Assembly: GCA_013398275.1 (NCBI GenBank)
Contig: VZSE01006140.1
Location: 186,001-250,000 of the forward strand
Origin: Promerops cafer
Taxonomy: Eukaryota; Chordata; Aves; Passeriformes; Nectariniidae
Direction: 5' to 3'
DNA length: 64,000 bases
Shown here in pieces: positions 35,261 to 49,014 of the stretch. The position numbers and the translations under genes are program-made. The stretch's first letter is position 1; every line of letters starts with the position of its first letter. Under the pieces are notes generated by a model that searched no databases, was not told the origin of the DNA, and worked only from the letters and a program-made list of their open reading frames with translations.

Positions 35261-38200
35261 AGGCTCCTGACAGAGCAGCTGAATCCCCCTGTCCCACCCA
35301 GCCCCAGCTGCACCTCCAGTGTCCCCAGCTGCTCGAGACAGGTCTCAGCTCTGGGTCTGGGGTCAAATAAAGACTTAAGGGAAGGATCCCCCCGAGCAGG
35401 GCAGTGGAGAGCTGGGATGGAGACTGAGCCCACACAACATCCTGAGCCACAGGACCTGTGAGTCAAAGGAAGTGGGAATGACAGGGAGAAGGATTAGGAG
35501 GGGCTGCAAATGAACTAAATGTGCTGAAGACCGTTGAGCTTCCCTGAGCCATCTTATTTGGGATCAAGCAGTTCACACAATTCTTATTGCAGGTCAAAGC
35601 CAAACAATTCTGTGTTATTAAATTATTTTAAAAAATCCCCATATCCTGTCCTTCAATGTGATTCTGACAACAGCAGTGGTGGAAATATATCAGCCATTTA
35701 ATATAATTCCTTTCAAAGAAACAAGAGTCACTTCAGTTTCTGAAACAAGCCCAGGAATAATTTTCTGTGGGAGAAAACAGACACTGATTATTTACTGTCA
35801 TTGATGCCAAAAAATTTCCTCAGTTACCCCTGATGCGTGTCAGGCATCAGACAGCACAGAATGGATCTCAAGAGCATCTCTAGCAGAACTTCTCTGAAGA
35901 AAGATCTTCAATTTTTTCCATTCTTAGGTACTGAGAAAATACAAAACCAGGCAATGTATCCACTAGAGAAAACAAGCAGGACAGAATACAAGGAAAAGAC
36001 ACTCGATGGTGAAAACAGAAGATGCTGAATTCATGCTGGAATGTACCAGGGCTGTTTCCCAGGAAGCAGGGACAGCTCAAGAGATACCCATCATTAGGAC
36101 AAAGGTTAATGCATTGCAAAGAGTTTGCTCACTTTTCCTTCAGCACAATGAACAGTTACAGGCATGGCTGAAAGAGGATTTGTGGCCACTGATGCCCTGA
36201 ACCATGGAAGTGGCCAAGTGGCTCCCAAAAGTGTCTGGCACTGCTGGGAGAGGAGCAATGTGTGATCCCATAGGATCCCTGAGCATGGGAACTGCAGGGA
36301 TCTGCCCCCTCCCAGGGCTGGGATTACCCAGGGCATCCTCAGCCTTTGCTTTGGGGACAACCAGGTGGCACCTGAGAGCCACCTCTGTGCCCCTCTGCTG
36401 GGAAGAACCCTCCCAGGAGGTTTCCCAGCCTGGGTGACTTTCCAGATGCAATGAGGATGCTCCAATCCTCCCTAATCACCCAAAAAAGCTTCCAAGCCTT
36501 GAAAGGAGAAACGTGCCACGCAGTTTATGCCAAAGTGGAGAACAACACAGGGACTGCAGGAGGAGTCACACACAAGGAAGCAACAGGTGACAAGATTTGG
36601 ATCACTTGTGTAAAGCACTGAAAAGCCCTCGTGGCTGACAATGATCAGGGGCTCAGTTTGGCTGGTTCTCCACCACCTGCCATAACCAGATTCAATCCCT
36701 TCCACAGGGAGGAAAAGGGAAAATATAAAAAGAGGAAAAGAAAAATAAAGGAAATAAAGAGGGAGGGAAAAGCAGGGGGTGGGTGTGAGGGGGAAAGGGT
36801 TCTGAATTAGACTGAAATGCTGAGCCTTGCCTGAAGACTGACCCCAGAGAGCTTCTGAGGGAAGCTGAACTAACTTCTGGAAAACAGAATGCCTGAGCAG
36901 CCACCATGCACCCGGCAGGGTTTACCCCAGCAAGCTGCACCTGGGACAGCCCAAGCTGAGGGCCAAAGCACAAAGTTTTATAAAACCAGATGGCAGAGCC
37001 TGCAAAGAGCCAGCCCTGGTGGGCCCCTTCACATGCAGCACACTCAGCCTGGCAGCAGTGCTGGGCTCAGGACCGAGGTGCCACCCTCTCCTATCCCTGC
37101 AGGGACGTGCTTTTGTAGGAACAAGGCTGTAGGGCCAGGTTTTGGGGCAGCCCTTCACTCACTGCCCTGTTAGTGAGGAACTCTGTGGGTTTTTTAATCC
37201 GTTTGCATTGTTTTGGAGAGGAGCAAGCAGTGAAACAGCTGGGCTGGGAAAGCTCTGGGTGGACAATACTGCATTAAAACCCAAAACCCTCAGGCTCTGC
37301 CACGCACCACCAAACTCCACTCTCTATTGAAATGAGCACTTTTAACTATTTCCTTCAGCCTTGGCTGCCTTCCAGAACAGCTGATTATACAAATCAGCCC
37401 AGGAAACAATGAACCTCCTGCAGCAAACACAAATGTAGGGCTCAAAAGCAGTGAGAGGGGAAAAAAGAAAAATCAAATCTCTTCACATACATCCTCTGCA
37501 AAGTTCTAAGGTCAGTTTGTCCTACAGTTCCTTAAGGGAACAGCCCAAAAGAGAAATATATAATTGTGCTCCTAACAAACCCCTTCTTTCCACCTAAACA
37601 TTTTTGTTCTATCCACATCCACGCTCAGTTTACAAAGGTTTACTCAGCTTATTCCAATTCCTGCCTTTCCATTGCCTCTTGCCTTGGGAATTCTTGAGTT
37701 CTCAGCACATTTTATTTCCCAGAACAGGGCATGAGGACTTTGTGAAACCCCCTCATAGGCTGCTAAACAGAATAATTTTTCTTTTATTTCTAAAGTGACT
37801 GATAAACACCCAGATTGCTGGAAGAATTTCTTAATTCTGATCTGAAAAATTAAACCACGGTTGGCTGAAAGCAACTCTTGGAATTTTGTCTGCCATTGGT
37901 CCTTTTGCAGGATAAAAACTGTGCTCCCTCCTGTCCCTCCATGAAATTCTGGGCTGGGCTAAGCAAGCAAAGAGCACCCACCGTGCTGCAAGGTGGTTTC
38001 TGATTTACAGCATTTTAATTATGAGCAGAAACTGGTGGATTTAAAATGGTAATGCTGCATTCTTCCAGGAACTCCTGGGTGAGGAAATCTCCTCTTTAAT
38101 GAATAATGTTCTTGGGTCTCATGCTGTTTATGTATGTTTATCCATGCTCCACTCTGCACTTCATTTAGAGCAACAGATAAAAAATTTTTTTACCATTGTC

Positions 38201-40049
38201 CACATTTTTTAAAAAATATTTCCCTCATACGTGGATTAGCTTAAAATATAACTCAGAATCATGGCAGGTCTTTCCATTTTCATCATGGCCTCAGCCTCCC
38301 TCTCAATTTTCTCAGTAAAACAGGAACAGAGCTGTCCTGAGAGCTGTGGGGGAGGCTGGATTGTTCTGCTCTGGGAGGGGATGACAGTCACTGCACTTGG
38401 CACCAGCAGAGATGGCTTCTCACATCTCACTGCCCTGCTTTTCCAGGAGGGTAGCCATGGTGACAGCTGCATGGCGATGGGCACTTCAGGTTAGGACTGC
38501 AATTCCCTCCCTCCAAACCACCACAGCTTTCCCACCTGCCTTGGCTTTGCTGCTTAAGGACAGAAAGGGTGGAGGAAAGAAAGGATTTGGGGTTTTGTCT
38601 CCTTGCCCTCTGCTCTGATCCACCCCGAGAAGCAGCACCACGCTCTGTGCCCTGCATTCCTCCCCATCTATGGTTCTTTTTCCCAAAAAGCTTGGGAAAC
38701 AACGATGGGCCAAGCCCTGGGTTTGCCCCTGGGCTGTGCAGAAGGGCTGGGAGCAGCAGCAGGCAGGTTCAGCTCTGCTGCTGAGCTCCCTGTGGGGATG
38801 CTGACAGGTCTGCACTGAGCAGAGGGCACAGCAGGTTATCAGCCCTCTTCCATTTGCACATCTTGACTTTGGGAGCTCTCTGAAAACAGGCCTGGCCAGT
38901 GAGTCACAGCCACTAATTCTCCTCCTCAGCCTCTAAACAAATCCATTAATCCGAGGGCTCTTGGTTCTGTGCTGAACTCACCTCACCCCCTCTTTACTAA
39001 AGGAGATTTCTTGGAAAAATTCTCCAGCACGTCACCGTGGTTCGGTGTGCAATTTCCAGCATATAAGCACAATAAAAATAGATGGTTCAGAGCATTTGAA
39101 CCTACAGAGCACTACACTTCAATAATTGTTAACAATTCCATGTCTTTTTCTAGCAGGGATTCCAGAAACTTCCTTGAACACAGTAAACAACCTAAAGCCC
39201 AAACAGGCAGCTCCTAAAGCTGAACCCACTGTTTTGCAGGGACACCTGCACAGGTTTTTTTACACAGACACAGCTGAGCCATTTCTAAACAGTTTTTGCA
39301 TAAATCTGATTTTGTCTACTGGAGGAAACCACAGGAAAAAAAAAAAAAAAAAGAGGAAAGAAAGACAAACAGGAGGACAGCAAGTGCAGTGTAGCTGAAG
39401 AGCTCAGCACAAACCCTCCAGTGAGGTCTTGAGCAGAGGTAACCACGAATCTCAAATCTTTTAAGTTTTTAGAAAAATATGGCAGAGCCCAGGCAAAACC
39501 ACCTCCTGCAGGTTAGTAAAACCCTCAGTAAATGCAGGTGCTTCACCCTGTGCTGCCAGTGAGGAGGGGGCTCAGCAAGCAGAGCCTTGGTCCCTCAAGG
39601 ATTTGCACAACAATTTGCACGTGCACAGATCCCTCAGGTGCCTCAGTTCTTTATCTGAACAGGTGGGAGGGATGTGGCCCTCAGTAAAACAGCCAGAACC
39701 ACATGTCTGCTCACAACCAGGGCAGAAAACCAGCCAAAGGTTCTGGGAGCTGTTGCTGCAGGAATTGCAGCATTCCTGCAGCAGCCTGGCCTGCGGCCGT
39801 GCAGAGATAACCACCAGCACTGCAGTCACCTGGACTCCCAGCCTGGATTGTGTCCACCCCACTGCTCACACACATCCCCCAGCCCATCACCCCCCGAGGG
39901 CTGCCTGGAGCTGTTCTGGAGGTGAGGCTTGGAGGGAGAACCCTTGGGTCCCCCAGGGTGGCCGTGGTTCCTCTCATGGGCCTCCACACCGATGTCCTCT
40001 TGATGCCTTCAGTTTAGGCTTCCATATGTTCCAGACTCTGTGCTGCATT

Positions 40050-40420
40050 GGTAGATAACTCTGAACTCCACACAAAGTGTCAGCAGGTTCTCCTCCCAGC
40101 TCAGGCACACAGAACAATCCTTGGCCAGCCCCAGGACCAAGGACACCGCTGCAGCCTCAGGCCCAGAAAGTGCAAACAGCAGCGAGCTGAGGGGAGCAAT
40201 CTGGGAGGATGGGACTGCAGAACCTGCAGCTGGAACTGGACCATTAACCCCAAAATGTAATGGACCAGAACTTATAAAAGTGTGAGAACTCGTGACCCTG
40301 GTCCATCGTGGGTGGAGCCACGGCCGGGCCCTTGTGCTGCCCAAGGTGCATCCTGTGAAGGCCTTTTAATAAATCCCAGCTTTATTCCTTAACTCTGTCC
40401 AGCCTCTGCTCCAGGCAGCC
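40050..40420 (+). mobile_element. Endogenous retrovirus LTR, copy A (fragment or solo)
   Basis: It aligns by eye with 43601-43965 through ataactctgaactccacac, then ccattaaccccaaaatgtaa, cttataaaagtgtgagaac and ttttaataaatcccagcttt. TATAAA at 40273-40278 and AATAAA at 40368-40373 are spaced 95 bases apart, as in an LTR promoter and R region. No retroviral coding sequence was seen next to it. The ends are approximate because no target-site duplication could be fixed. Confidence 0.75.
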
Positions 40421-42377
40421 TCCCAGGGCATCACTCTGGCCCACAAATCTCCTCCCTGGTGTCTGTCTGAGCCCCTTCCCCACAGGGCAGGTCCCAGCCC
40501 TTGCTGCTGCTCGGGCAGCTCCTGCAGCACCACCCCAGCCCGGCTCCTTTCCAAACCTCCCCTCAGGGGCAGAATTCAAGATAAAATTGTCCAAGACTTT
40601 GTTTTTCACAGCTCAAAGGAGAATTTCTTTCCTAAAGCAGTGCAGAGCAGCACCCTAAGTGCTGGTTATTTGTTGACTTTTGAGTCAAACCCTGCAATGT
40701 TCAGCATCTAAACTGGGGAAGAGGGGGCGAGGATTTGGAGAACCCCTGTGGAGACACAGCCCCTGGCATTTCCAGGCAGTGGGAATGGAGCTGGCATTCC
40801 ATGAGGAGCCCCGAATAAGAGCAGGGAAACCTCCTAAGCTGCAGTGTCTCCATTTCAAGTGGAGTTTATTCCCTAAAATCTGGCTGATCCAGCATGGAGA
40901 TCCAGCAGTGGGGCTCTTCAGGAGCCCCAGAGGGTCTGGGATTTGGGATCATTGAGATATAAATGGATTTTTGTGCCTGGCAGTGTGATCCGTGCTGAAA
41001 GAGAAGGAATGGGAGCAAATCTAAGCAAAATTGTAGAGCTGAGCCTAGATAAAATATAGAGGGTTAGGATGTATTTGCACTGAGGCAAAAGCAGATTCCA
41101 GAGGCTGAAATGTGTCTGCTAAAATGATATTTTTTTCCTTACAGGAAACTTCCTTCAACAAAATTCTGTCTGAGATTTTGGGGGTATTTTTTTTACTTCA
41201 AACAGGACTCATTTCACGCAGATATGGATGTCTAAAAAAAAGATTTTTAATCTAAGCTGGACATCTAAGCTTGCTCTCCAAAGGCAAAGCAAAGTTCTAA
41301 GTTTCCACCCTCTCTAAATGTCACTTCAGCTTTTTGTATCCTCTGTTTTTAAAATTAGCACTGGGAGTGTAGTACATCAAATATCTGCCCCAGCAGCCCA
41401 GAATGGTGCTGAGGTCAATTAATATTTGTCCACTTTCCTTTTTAATTCATTTCTGCCCAGTGCTGAAGAGGACGAGGAGACAAGCAGGAATTAGGGGCAT
41501 TTGAAGTGAAGTCTGAGCTCAGAATTGTGTGTATTTGCACTCAGCCAGAGCATGGAAATAGTAATGGGTGACCTAGGCCTCCCCTCAAGATTAGCCACTG
41601 CAGCAGAAAGTCTAAATATAGAACTGAGCAAGGAAAGACTGAGAATTACTCATAAAACTTATCTGATGAATACCTGGTACCTCCCAGGAAGGAATGGGGG
41701 TGTTGCAGAAAACTGGGAGCTGTTTAGAAGCTGCTCAGAAAACTTTTGTGAGCAGAAATGAAGAGGCAAAGTCACTGAGCAAATTATTCCTTTGACTGAG
41801 ATTTCATTGTTTGAATCCCTGCAACACTGGAGCCAGATTTTAAGGAAATGTTAATTGTGGCCAATTTTGTAGCTTCGCTTTGCAGCTTGCTACGAAATTA
41901 AATGTCACCATGTGCCTGAATGTGCTTTCTGAGAAATGAAGCTCTCTTGAAGTCATTTAAATTCCTAATCTTACTGGGCTTAAATGTTGTTCCTTGAAGT
42001 GAAGGAATAATTTAATGAAGTACAGTGTATTTCTGCACGGCACATCAGAAATGTCCATCTCAGGCATCTTTTAGCACATCAGTTTTCTATCCTGCTGTAT
42101 TTCTTCTATTCCTGCATTCCATTCCATGGAATGGTGGAGCTGAGATCCTTAGGGCAGTGAGCTCTTTATCCTGCATTTCAGGAGAGCAGATTTGGCCCCT
42201 TTGGGGATCTGCTGGCACAGTCCCATGGGACAAAGCCCTGGGGGGAAGAGGGGCTTGCATGATATCCAAGGATCAGCTTCTCCAGGCTCAGGAGTGGCAC
42301 ATCCAGCAGAAGAACACACAGTGCCCCAGCCACACCCAGAGGGCAAAGCAGGGACTGGGGAAAGGAAGGAGAATTTG
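40421..42377. other. No gene seen
   Basis: The stretch between LTR copy A and the CR1 fragment has no retroviral coding remnants that I can recognise. An AT-rich segment at 41830-42010 is the most distinctive part. Confidence 0.6.
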
Positions 42378-42725
42378 GGGTTGGAACATCCCAGGAAGCT
42401 GAAGGTCACAAATCCATGGGGCTGATGAGATTCATCCGTGGCTCCTGAGGGAACTGGAGTGGCCAAGGCACTTCCCATCACAGCCAAGAAGTTGTGGCAA
42501 TCTGGTGAAGTCCCGCTGCTGGAAAAGGGGAACATAACCCCATTTTTAAAGAGGGGAGAAAAGGAGGAGCTGGGAACTCCAGGCCAGTCAGTCTGACCTG
42601 TGCCTGGCAAGAGCACGGAGCAGATCCTCCTGGAAATGCTGCCAAGGTCAGGGCACCTTCCACTGGAGTGTGCTGCTCAAAGTCCCAGCCAGCCTGCTCT
42701 GCAACACGTCCAGGGATGGGGCAAA
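42378..42725 (+). mobile_element. CR1 LINE fragment with reverse transcriptase remnant
   Basis: The + strand reads, with a stop and indels, a decayed form of the CR1 ORF2 stretch before the catalytic core: SGEVP, then KGNITP, a degraded version of the NYRPVSLTSVPGKIMEQIL region (gccagtcagtctgacctgtg, then gcctggcaagagcacggagc) and QILLEML. After 42650 the text ctgctcaaagtcccagccag and acgtccagggatggggc resembles another CR1-type segment. Inactive and truncated at both ends. Confidence 0.85.
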
Positions 42726-43600
42726 ATGTGCATTCCCCATTAAAATCCCTATTTCATTTAAACCCCTCACTGTAAAGTGCCCACCTGGTTACTGGGGATA
42801 TTTCTGTGTCATTCATTCAGTGTCACATGGCTCATGATCAAGCTTGATTTATTGAATTGTGTAAGCACTTGAAATTTAAAAAACCCAAACATTTTCCCTA
42901 TTTATCTCATTTTTTACACGTTTGTTTAAGTTGGAAAAATGAACCAAAGAAGAATGCTGGGGACCTGCCTCCAGCAACTCATTTTTAAACTGCAATTTTT
43001 CCTCCCCCTCTCCCTTCTGCTCCTCTGGAGGGATCATTTGCCTGCAGTGCCAGGGGGACAGGCCAGCCATCCCCCATTTCTCACCCTGAGAGAGCAATTC
43101 TTCCAGCCTGCTGTGCTCCTCTCAAGCTCTGCAGGTGGGACCAGATGGTTTGGGGACCCACACAGCACAAGAAGGTTCTGGGATTTATTCACCAGCTGCT
43201 CCAGCTGCTCAGCAAACCTCGGCTTCCCTGCAGCATTTCCAGGGTAATTCGAGGGGTTCTGCCCCTGGGGCTGGGAATTCTGAGGCACAGAAGGCTTCAG
43301 TGATGGGGCTTCAGAGCTGACTGTGGATGGCTGTGCTCTCCATGCACCTGGTCCTGCTGGCTGGGTCACTGCTGGGGCATCACCATGGACTATCAATCCC
43401 AGCATCGCTCAGGAGAAAGCAGGGAAGGGGCTGAGGAGTAAAAGATGAGCTCAAAGCAGTTTGCTAACGATGTGTGTCCTCCCCAGCAGAGGATTGCTGG
43501 GTCAGGTACAGGGAAGTGATCGATCCCTGGCACTGTGACTGACACCCGAGGATTTGAGATTTTATATTTTTCACCTATTTGTAACCCTGCAATTCCTTAG

Positions 43601-43965
43601 TGCATAACTCTGAATTCCATACAGAGTGCTAGCTACTGTTCTCCCATTTTGGGCAGACACAACGATTCCTCTCCAGGCCTGGCAGTCAGGGACACCTCAC
43701 TGTCACAAGCCCTGAGAGATGGAAACAAAAGTGAGTTGGGGGGAGCAAACTTGGGGTAAATTACTTCATTAGCTGAAGCTGTAATTGGAAGATTAACCCC
43801 CAATATGTAAATGGACCAAACTTATAAAAATATGAAAACCCGTGACTCATCCATTTTGGGGGCTTTGTCTGCCCGAAATGTCCCTGAAGGCCCTTCAATA
43901 AATAGAACCACTTTTTATTCCCTTAATTTTGTCTGGCCTCTGCTTGCAGTCCCAACAAGGCCCCA
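43601..43965 (+). mobile_element. Endogenous retrovirus LTR, copy B (fragment or solo)
   Basis: Related to copy A and in the same orientation. It has TATAAA at 43823-43828, AATAAA at 43897-43902, and the shared words gcataactctgaattccata and ttattcccttaattttgtct. The two copies are clearly diverged, with indels in the R region (74 against 95 bases between the TATA and poly(A) motifs). They are therefore more likely two old insertions than the two ends of one recent provirus. Confidence 0.75.
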
Positions 43966-44911
43966 CGACAGCCGCAGCTCAGGAACAGGGACAGGGACCA
44001 TCCTGCAGGTGCAGGGCATCACCTGGGATGGAAACCACCCTGGCTGGAGAGCTCGGGGCGAGTAGTCAGCCCTGAGAATTACTCACTGTTGCTATCTCAC
44101 TCCGAGTTCCCACGTTACTGTCTGGGTGGGAATGCTGGGCGCTCTTCAGACTGGAGAAAATCATTAATAAATGTCATGGGAAAAACTGCAAAGCTGCACC
44201 GAGGCCTCTGCTGCTGTCTGAGAGTGTTATCAGGGAAATGTGACCGTGCTGGCAGTCCTTACCCCTCAGCATCCCCGCTCCCTGCCCTGGTGGCTCCGGG
44301 AGGGAGGAGATGCTTTTTGGGGGGTGGTGGTGCCAGGGCAGGGGGGGCACAGGCAGCAGGGCATCGAGGAGCAGTCCCACCTCGGGGGAGGGCGGTGATG
44401 GCCTTTCTGTGCTATTTAAGAGCTCAGGAAACTCCTTTACAGCTGAGCTCAGTCCCCCCACTCCCTGCCCAGTTATCCCTGCAGTGCCAGCCCTTCCCAC
44501 CCTGCTGCCCCGTGGATTCTCCTCAGTTCAGCTGTAAAATACTCCATGAATTTTTTGGGCCAGTCCCCACCCCGTCCCCGTTTCCTTCGGAGCCCCGCCG
44601 GAGCCGTGCTGGCAGCCCTGGCAGGAAACTGGCAGCGTCACAGTGCAGCTTTATCAGCCCCAAACTCGGAAATATTTCCTTTCAAACGTCACCCGGAGTC
44701 AGTTCCCACACCGGGCTGCTCGGGACCTCCCTCTCCTCCTCCAAGTCAATCCCGAGGTGTTCCGGGACTGTCAGCCACCAGAAAGGGGCATTTTCCCTAA
44801 CAGGGCAAAGCTGAGTGTAAAGCACAAGCCTAACCAAAAACCCCTGCCCAGGGACTCATCCAGCCAGGAAGGGACACGGGGAATGCTGGGGGTGCAACAA
44901 AGGTGAGCTAG
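43966..44911. other. No gene seen
   Basis: GC-rich unique sequence with moderate CpG content around 44540-44620. Several overlapping open frames occur on both strands and none has recognisable identity. Confidence 0.55.
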
Positions 44912-45196
44912 ATCCTAAATTCACCCCTAGATCCTCAATTCATCCCTAGATCCCAAATTCATCCCTAGGTCCTCAATTCATCCCTAGATCTTCAATTCAT
45001 CCCTAGATCCTCAATCCATCCCTAGATCATAAATTCACCCCTAGATATTCAATTCATCCCTAGATATTCAATTCATCCCTAGATCCTCAATTCATCCCTA
45101 GATCCCAAATTCATCCCTAGATCCCAAATTCATCCCTAGATATTCAATCCATCCCTAGATCCTCAGTTCTTCCCCAGATCCTCAATCCAGGCCCGG
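44912..45196. repeat. 19-bp minisatellite, 15 units
   Basis: The unit atcctcaattcatccctag repeats in exact 19-base steps from 44912 to 45196, with substitutions (cccaaattc, tattcaattc) but no indels. The last two units are the most diverged. Each unit carries CTAG and breaks reading frames. Confidence 0.97.
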
Positions 45197-48100
45197 GTCC
45201 TGTGCACAGGGGGGAGGGCAGTGCTGTGCTGGCAGCTCCTGGCTGTAGCCCCCACTGCCTGCCCCCAGGAATGCCAGCTCCATCCCCCATCCCTGCCAGA
45301 ACAGGAGCACCAAGGCTGCAGAAAGCCCACCCCAGGCTCCTGTTTCTACCCTCAGCCCTCCTCTCTCAGAGCTGCATCCAAATCTCAGCTTTAATGCAGT
45401 TTTCCCCCCTGAAAGCAGCACGGGCACGGCAATTTATTCCCAGATCATTCCTCAGATCATTTTCTCCCCTGCTAAATGAAACCCGTGGTCCTTGAGCACC
45501 CAATTCCCTCAGACAAGGCTGGCCCTGGTGGGCAGGGGTGCTCTGTTAATAGAGGCACAGGGATGGAAATTGCCTCACAAGTGGGAACAGTTCTCATCCT
45601 TTTAATAATCTACGAGCAGCACAGGTAGAGATATTCCTAAACTCTGATTTTATCATGATGGCATCAGTATCAGAGATGTGTTTTTCCTGAGGCTAGACAG
45701 CAGAGAAGGGAAGATATTGTGTTTCCTTGACTACCTTTCATCTGCCTTAAAAAACGTAATTTTCCTTTATTAGCTGCTTTCTTTGGTTATTGCAAGTAAA
45801 ATAACACATCCTGAGCCCTGGTAATAACTTGTATGTTGGTGGCCTTCCCCCTTCTCTCTCTTCTCTCCACAGATTTCCTGGTTTCCTCCTCCTCTCCATG
45901 CTCCTCTCCCCACCTCTCCCTCCACATTTTGAACCAGGAAAAATTTTTTTGTTTGTTCACAAATAGGAGGGAGAAAATATTTAACGATCAGGTGATGTGC
46001 AGGGACAGATTCTGACTAATTGCCAAATTTCTATAAAAGCAAGGATTATATTTCAGCTGGAGCTGGGCTGGTCCTGAGGGGAGGTTGAACCCTCCCAGCC
46101 TAAATTGCTGCTCATTGATCATCCCACCCCCAAAATCCCCTCTGTCTCCTCTGTCTCATCCCTGGGAACAGGAAAAGCATGGAAGAAGCAATGAGCTCTG
46201 TCTTGTTGACACATATTGAGCTAATTCAAATGCAATAATTTTATCCAGATTGGAATTTAAAGATACCATCTATTTTCTTTTTTGCTGCCGTTTGAGATGC
46301 AGTAGTTTTAAATAAACACTGGTACTGCCCTGAAATGATCATTATCTGGCACAAGACAAAGCTCCACAAGAGTGCAGGGGGCATTTTAGGGAGTGAAAAT
46401 TGGGAAATGAATCCATCCAGAGCTGCTGGGCAGGCCCTGATCCTGTCCTGGCCCAGCCCAGATGTGCTGGCACCACAGCAAGGACAGCAGGTAAACTGTC
46501 ACGAGGGAAAGATCCCTCATTTTTATCCTTCAGCCTGCAGGAAGACAATCTGCAGGTCCACTGAAAATCACTTTTCAGACAGTCAGGCCCTTCAGTGTCG
46601 AAATTCTGGGTGTTTTGTCCATTGGAGAGAGGGAAGCAAACCCTGGGTTTTGTCTGTGCTCTGTTAATCCCAGGCGCTCTTCTTCTCTCCTGGCAATCTG
46701 GGGAAAATCAATTTCTGTCTGGAAAGATCATTCCTGCAGCTGCTGTCAGCTGCTGCCCTATTTCAGGTGAATCAGAGGGGCTATCCGTGTGTCCCACTGG
46801 CCATGCTGCTCTTCCAGCTCTGAGCACCTCGTGGCCCTGCTCAAACAGGAATTGCTGGAAATACCTCCCTGATCCCTCTTCTCTTTGGCTCCAGGGGACT
46901 CCCAGACCCTCTTGATTTCTGGAGATAACTAAAAAAAGGTGCTGGTGTTTACACGATGCCTCCAGACTGACCAGGATCACACCAGTGATTCCCAGCATGG
47001 TCTTACACTTGGTGAGATATTTAAAAATACAATTATTTATAAGCAACATGCAAATGGAGACATTTGTTAAGTATTTGTTCCACAACAGTCCCAGATGAAT
47101 TTGGCATCATTCCCCTTCCGGTGTCTAGATAAGAACATGCTGCTGTTCCTGCTGGATGGGATGTCCTTCCTTAGACATTCTCAATTTTAGGATGAGAAAT
47201 CCCACTTTTGGCCCTGGGTGCCTGGCTGGGAAAGATGGATTTTTCCAAAGGAAGGAAATTCTGTCGTGTCTTTGGAGACCTCATCTTCTTCCTTATTCTG
47301 CAAGGATCCACCAAGAGGGCAGGAAAATTGTTAGGATAATAAAACTGGGGTTTTCCTCACATGAGGAAATTTCTCAAATTTCAGATGAGAGCCTTGAGCT
47401 GGTTCTGCTGAAGTTTTTGTGCCCTGCTCCAGATCACAATGACGTGGATGCTTCCCACCAGCAGGAGCAGTGGTTGCACTTTGAGGGGCACCAGGGGTGT
47501 GGGGATGCAGTCAGAGCAGGGCAGCCCCTCACTGGAGGTCCCACCTGAGGAAGGTTTGGGGTTCCCAGGACCAGCAGTGGTGCCTAAATCCTTTGTTCCT
47601 GCTCATCCCTCCTTTACACCACTCAGCTGCCAGGCCCATATCATCCCACTGCTCGTATATGCAAGAAGAAAAACTGCAGGAACGAAACCAAAACAAAATT
47701 TGGGCTGTGGATTTGCTCATCTTCAGCCTGAGAGTGCTTTTCTGTCAGAGGACTCTCCTCCGAGGCCCACATGGCACATTTTGTGTTTAAAATGGGCACA
47801 TTTTGTGTTGCTGTCAAAAGCACTTCATGCTGATTGGAGTGGCACTGAGATGATCCCACAGGAATCACTGGGTTGGGGAATTTTCCTTCATAATTCAAAA
47901 CCTGATCGTTGAAAGCAGACGTGATGCAGACACAAGTGGAAGTAAAGAGAAGCAGAAGTCAGGCCCAAGGTGAAGGCCAAATACAGGCAGATTTCCAGCC
48001 CAAGGTGAAGGTCGCTGAAGGAACTGTCATGGGGTTCTTTTGAATAAGTAACTTTCCCACTCAGGAAATCCTCAGGTATTCTGTGACTGATTACTGGGGT

Positions 48101-49014
48101 TGTGAAGGGCATCCCAGTTTGGACAGGAGGTAAATAAATTCAGATTATTCTTTTTTTTTAAACTCTACGATCTTGTAGCAAAATCACAGATTTGTTTTTC
48201 TCTTCTTAAGCTTCCTGGGAGACTTTGTTGAGGCTTTATTGAAATGCTGATCAGTTACATCTGATGAAACTGGGATGAATCTGACACACAGTGCTCCAGA
48301 GCAGCTTCTGCTTCCTGAGCCTGGGATTCCTTTGCAAGGGAAAACCAACACGTGGAATTTGTGAGCTCTCACCTGGGCTTTCCCCCTCACTGCAGACTTC
48401 CCTGTCCCGTGACAGCTGAGGCTCTCTCACCCCCTCCTCTCTGCAGAAACACACCAGCAGGCAGACACGAATGATCACGAGAGCCTGCACTAAGGGATGC
48501 TCAAAGCAATGTTCTTCCCAGGGAGTTCCACACTCAGGGTGTGATGAGCCATGAGGAAAAGCAGAAATGGAGAGGAGAAACCCCTGTGAGGTGTGTTGGC
48601 CAGCCGGGTTTATCACTGACTGCAGTTTCCTACAAGCATCTGATGGGGTAAATCCCCTCTAATTTGGTGTCTTGCTGCAGTTCTGCCCTGGGCTGGGCCG
48701 TTGGCAGCAGGGCCAAGGCTGCTTTGGGAGGCCCTGACACCTTCTGCAGCTGTTTCAGTGAACCTGCTCCAGTCTCTTCTAAAAGCTGCCCTAAATCACC
48801 CTTCCAATTTGTTGTAGAGATAGACTCGGCTTTGCGATGTTGATCTTCTTTGGGATCCCTTTGATTGAGATTTTCTGGCTGGCAGCCTCCCTGCCAGTGA
48901 TCACAGAGGAAGGGATGGTCACAGAAGGAGGAAACTCATTCCTGTGGTGAGTACAGAGGTAGCAGTGCCAAAAGTTTTAAGCCCTCCTCCAAACTGTGCT
49001 ATACACACATTTCC
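45197..49014. other. No gene seen
   Basis: Unique intergenic sequence. The AT-rich part at 46190-46320 is low in CpG and looks like a possible conserved noncoding element. I cannot confirm it. No RNA gene or confident repeat was found. Confidence 0.55.

Larger units (their letters stand above)
32639..40049. other. Gene-free stretch with small repeats
   Basis: Apart from the open frame at 32996, the CR1 tail at 34865 and the 80-base tandem repeat at 35103, I see unique sequence with scattered AT-rich blocks (about 35560-35800 and 38140-38260) and an A run near 39337. No exon set with consistent splice phases was found. Confidence 0.55.

Noticed and set aside
35837..36200. Two overlapping Lys/Glu/Gln-rich frames after an acceptor-like tract
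   Set aside because: Different frames, each stopping quickly, with no family resemblance. Consistent with chance in A-rich DNA.
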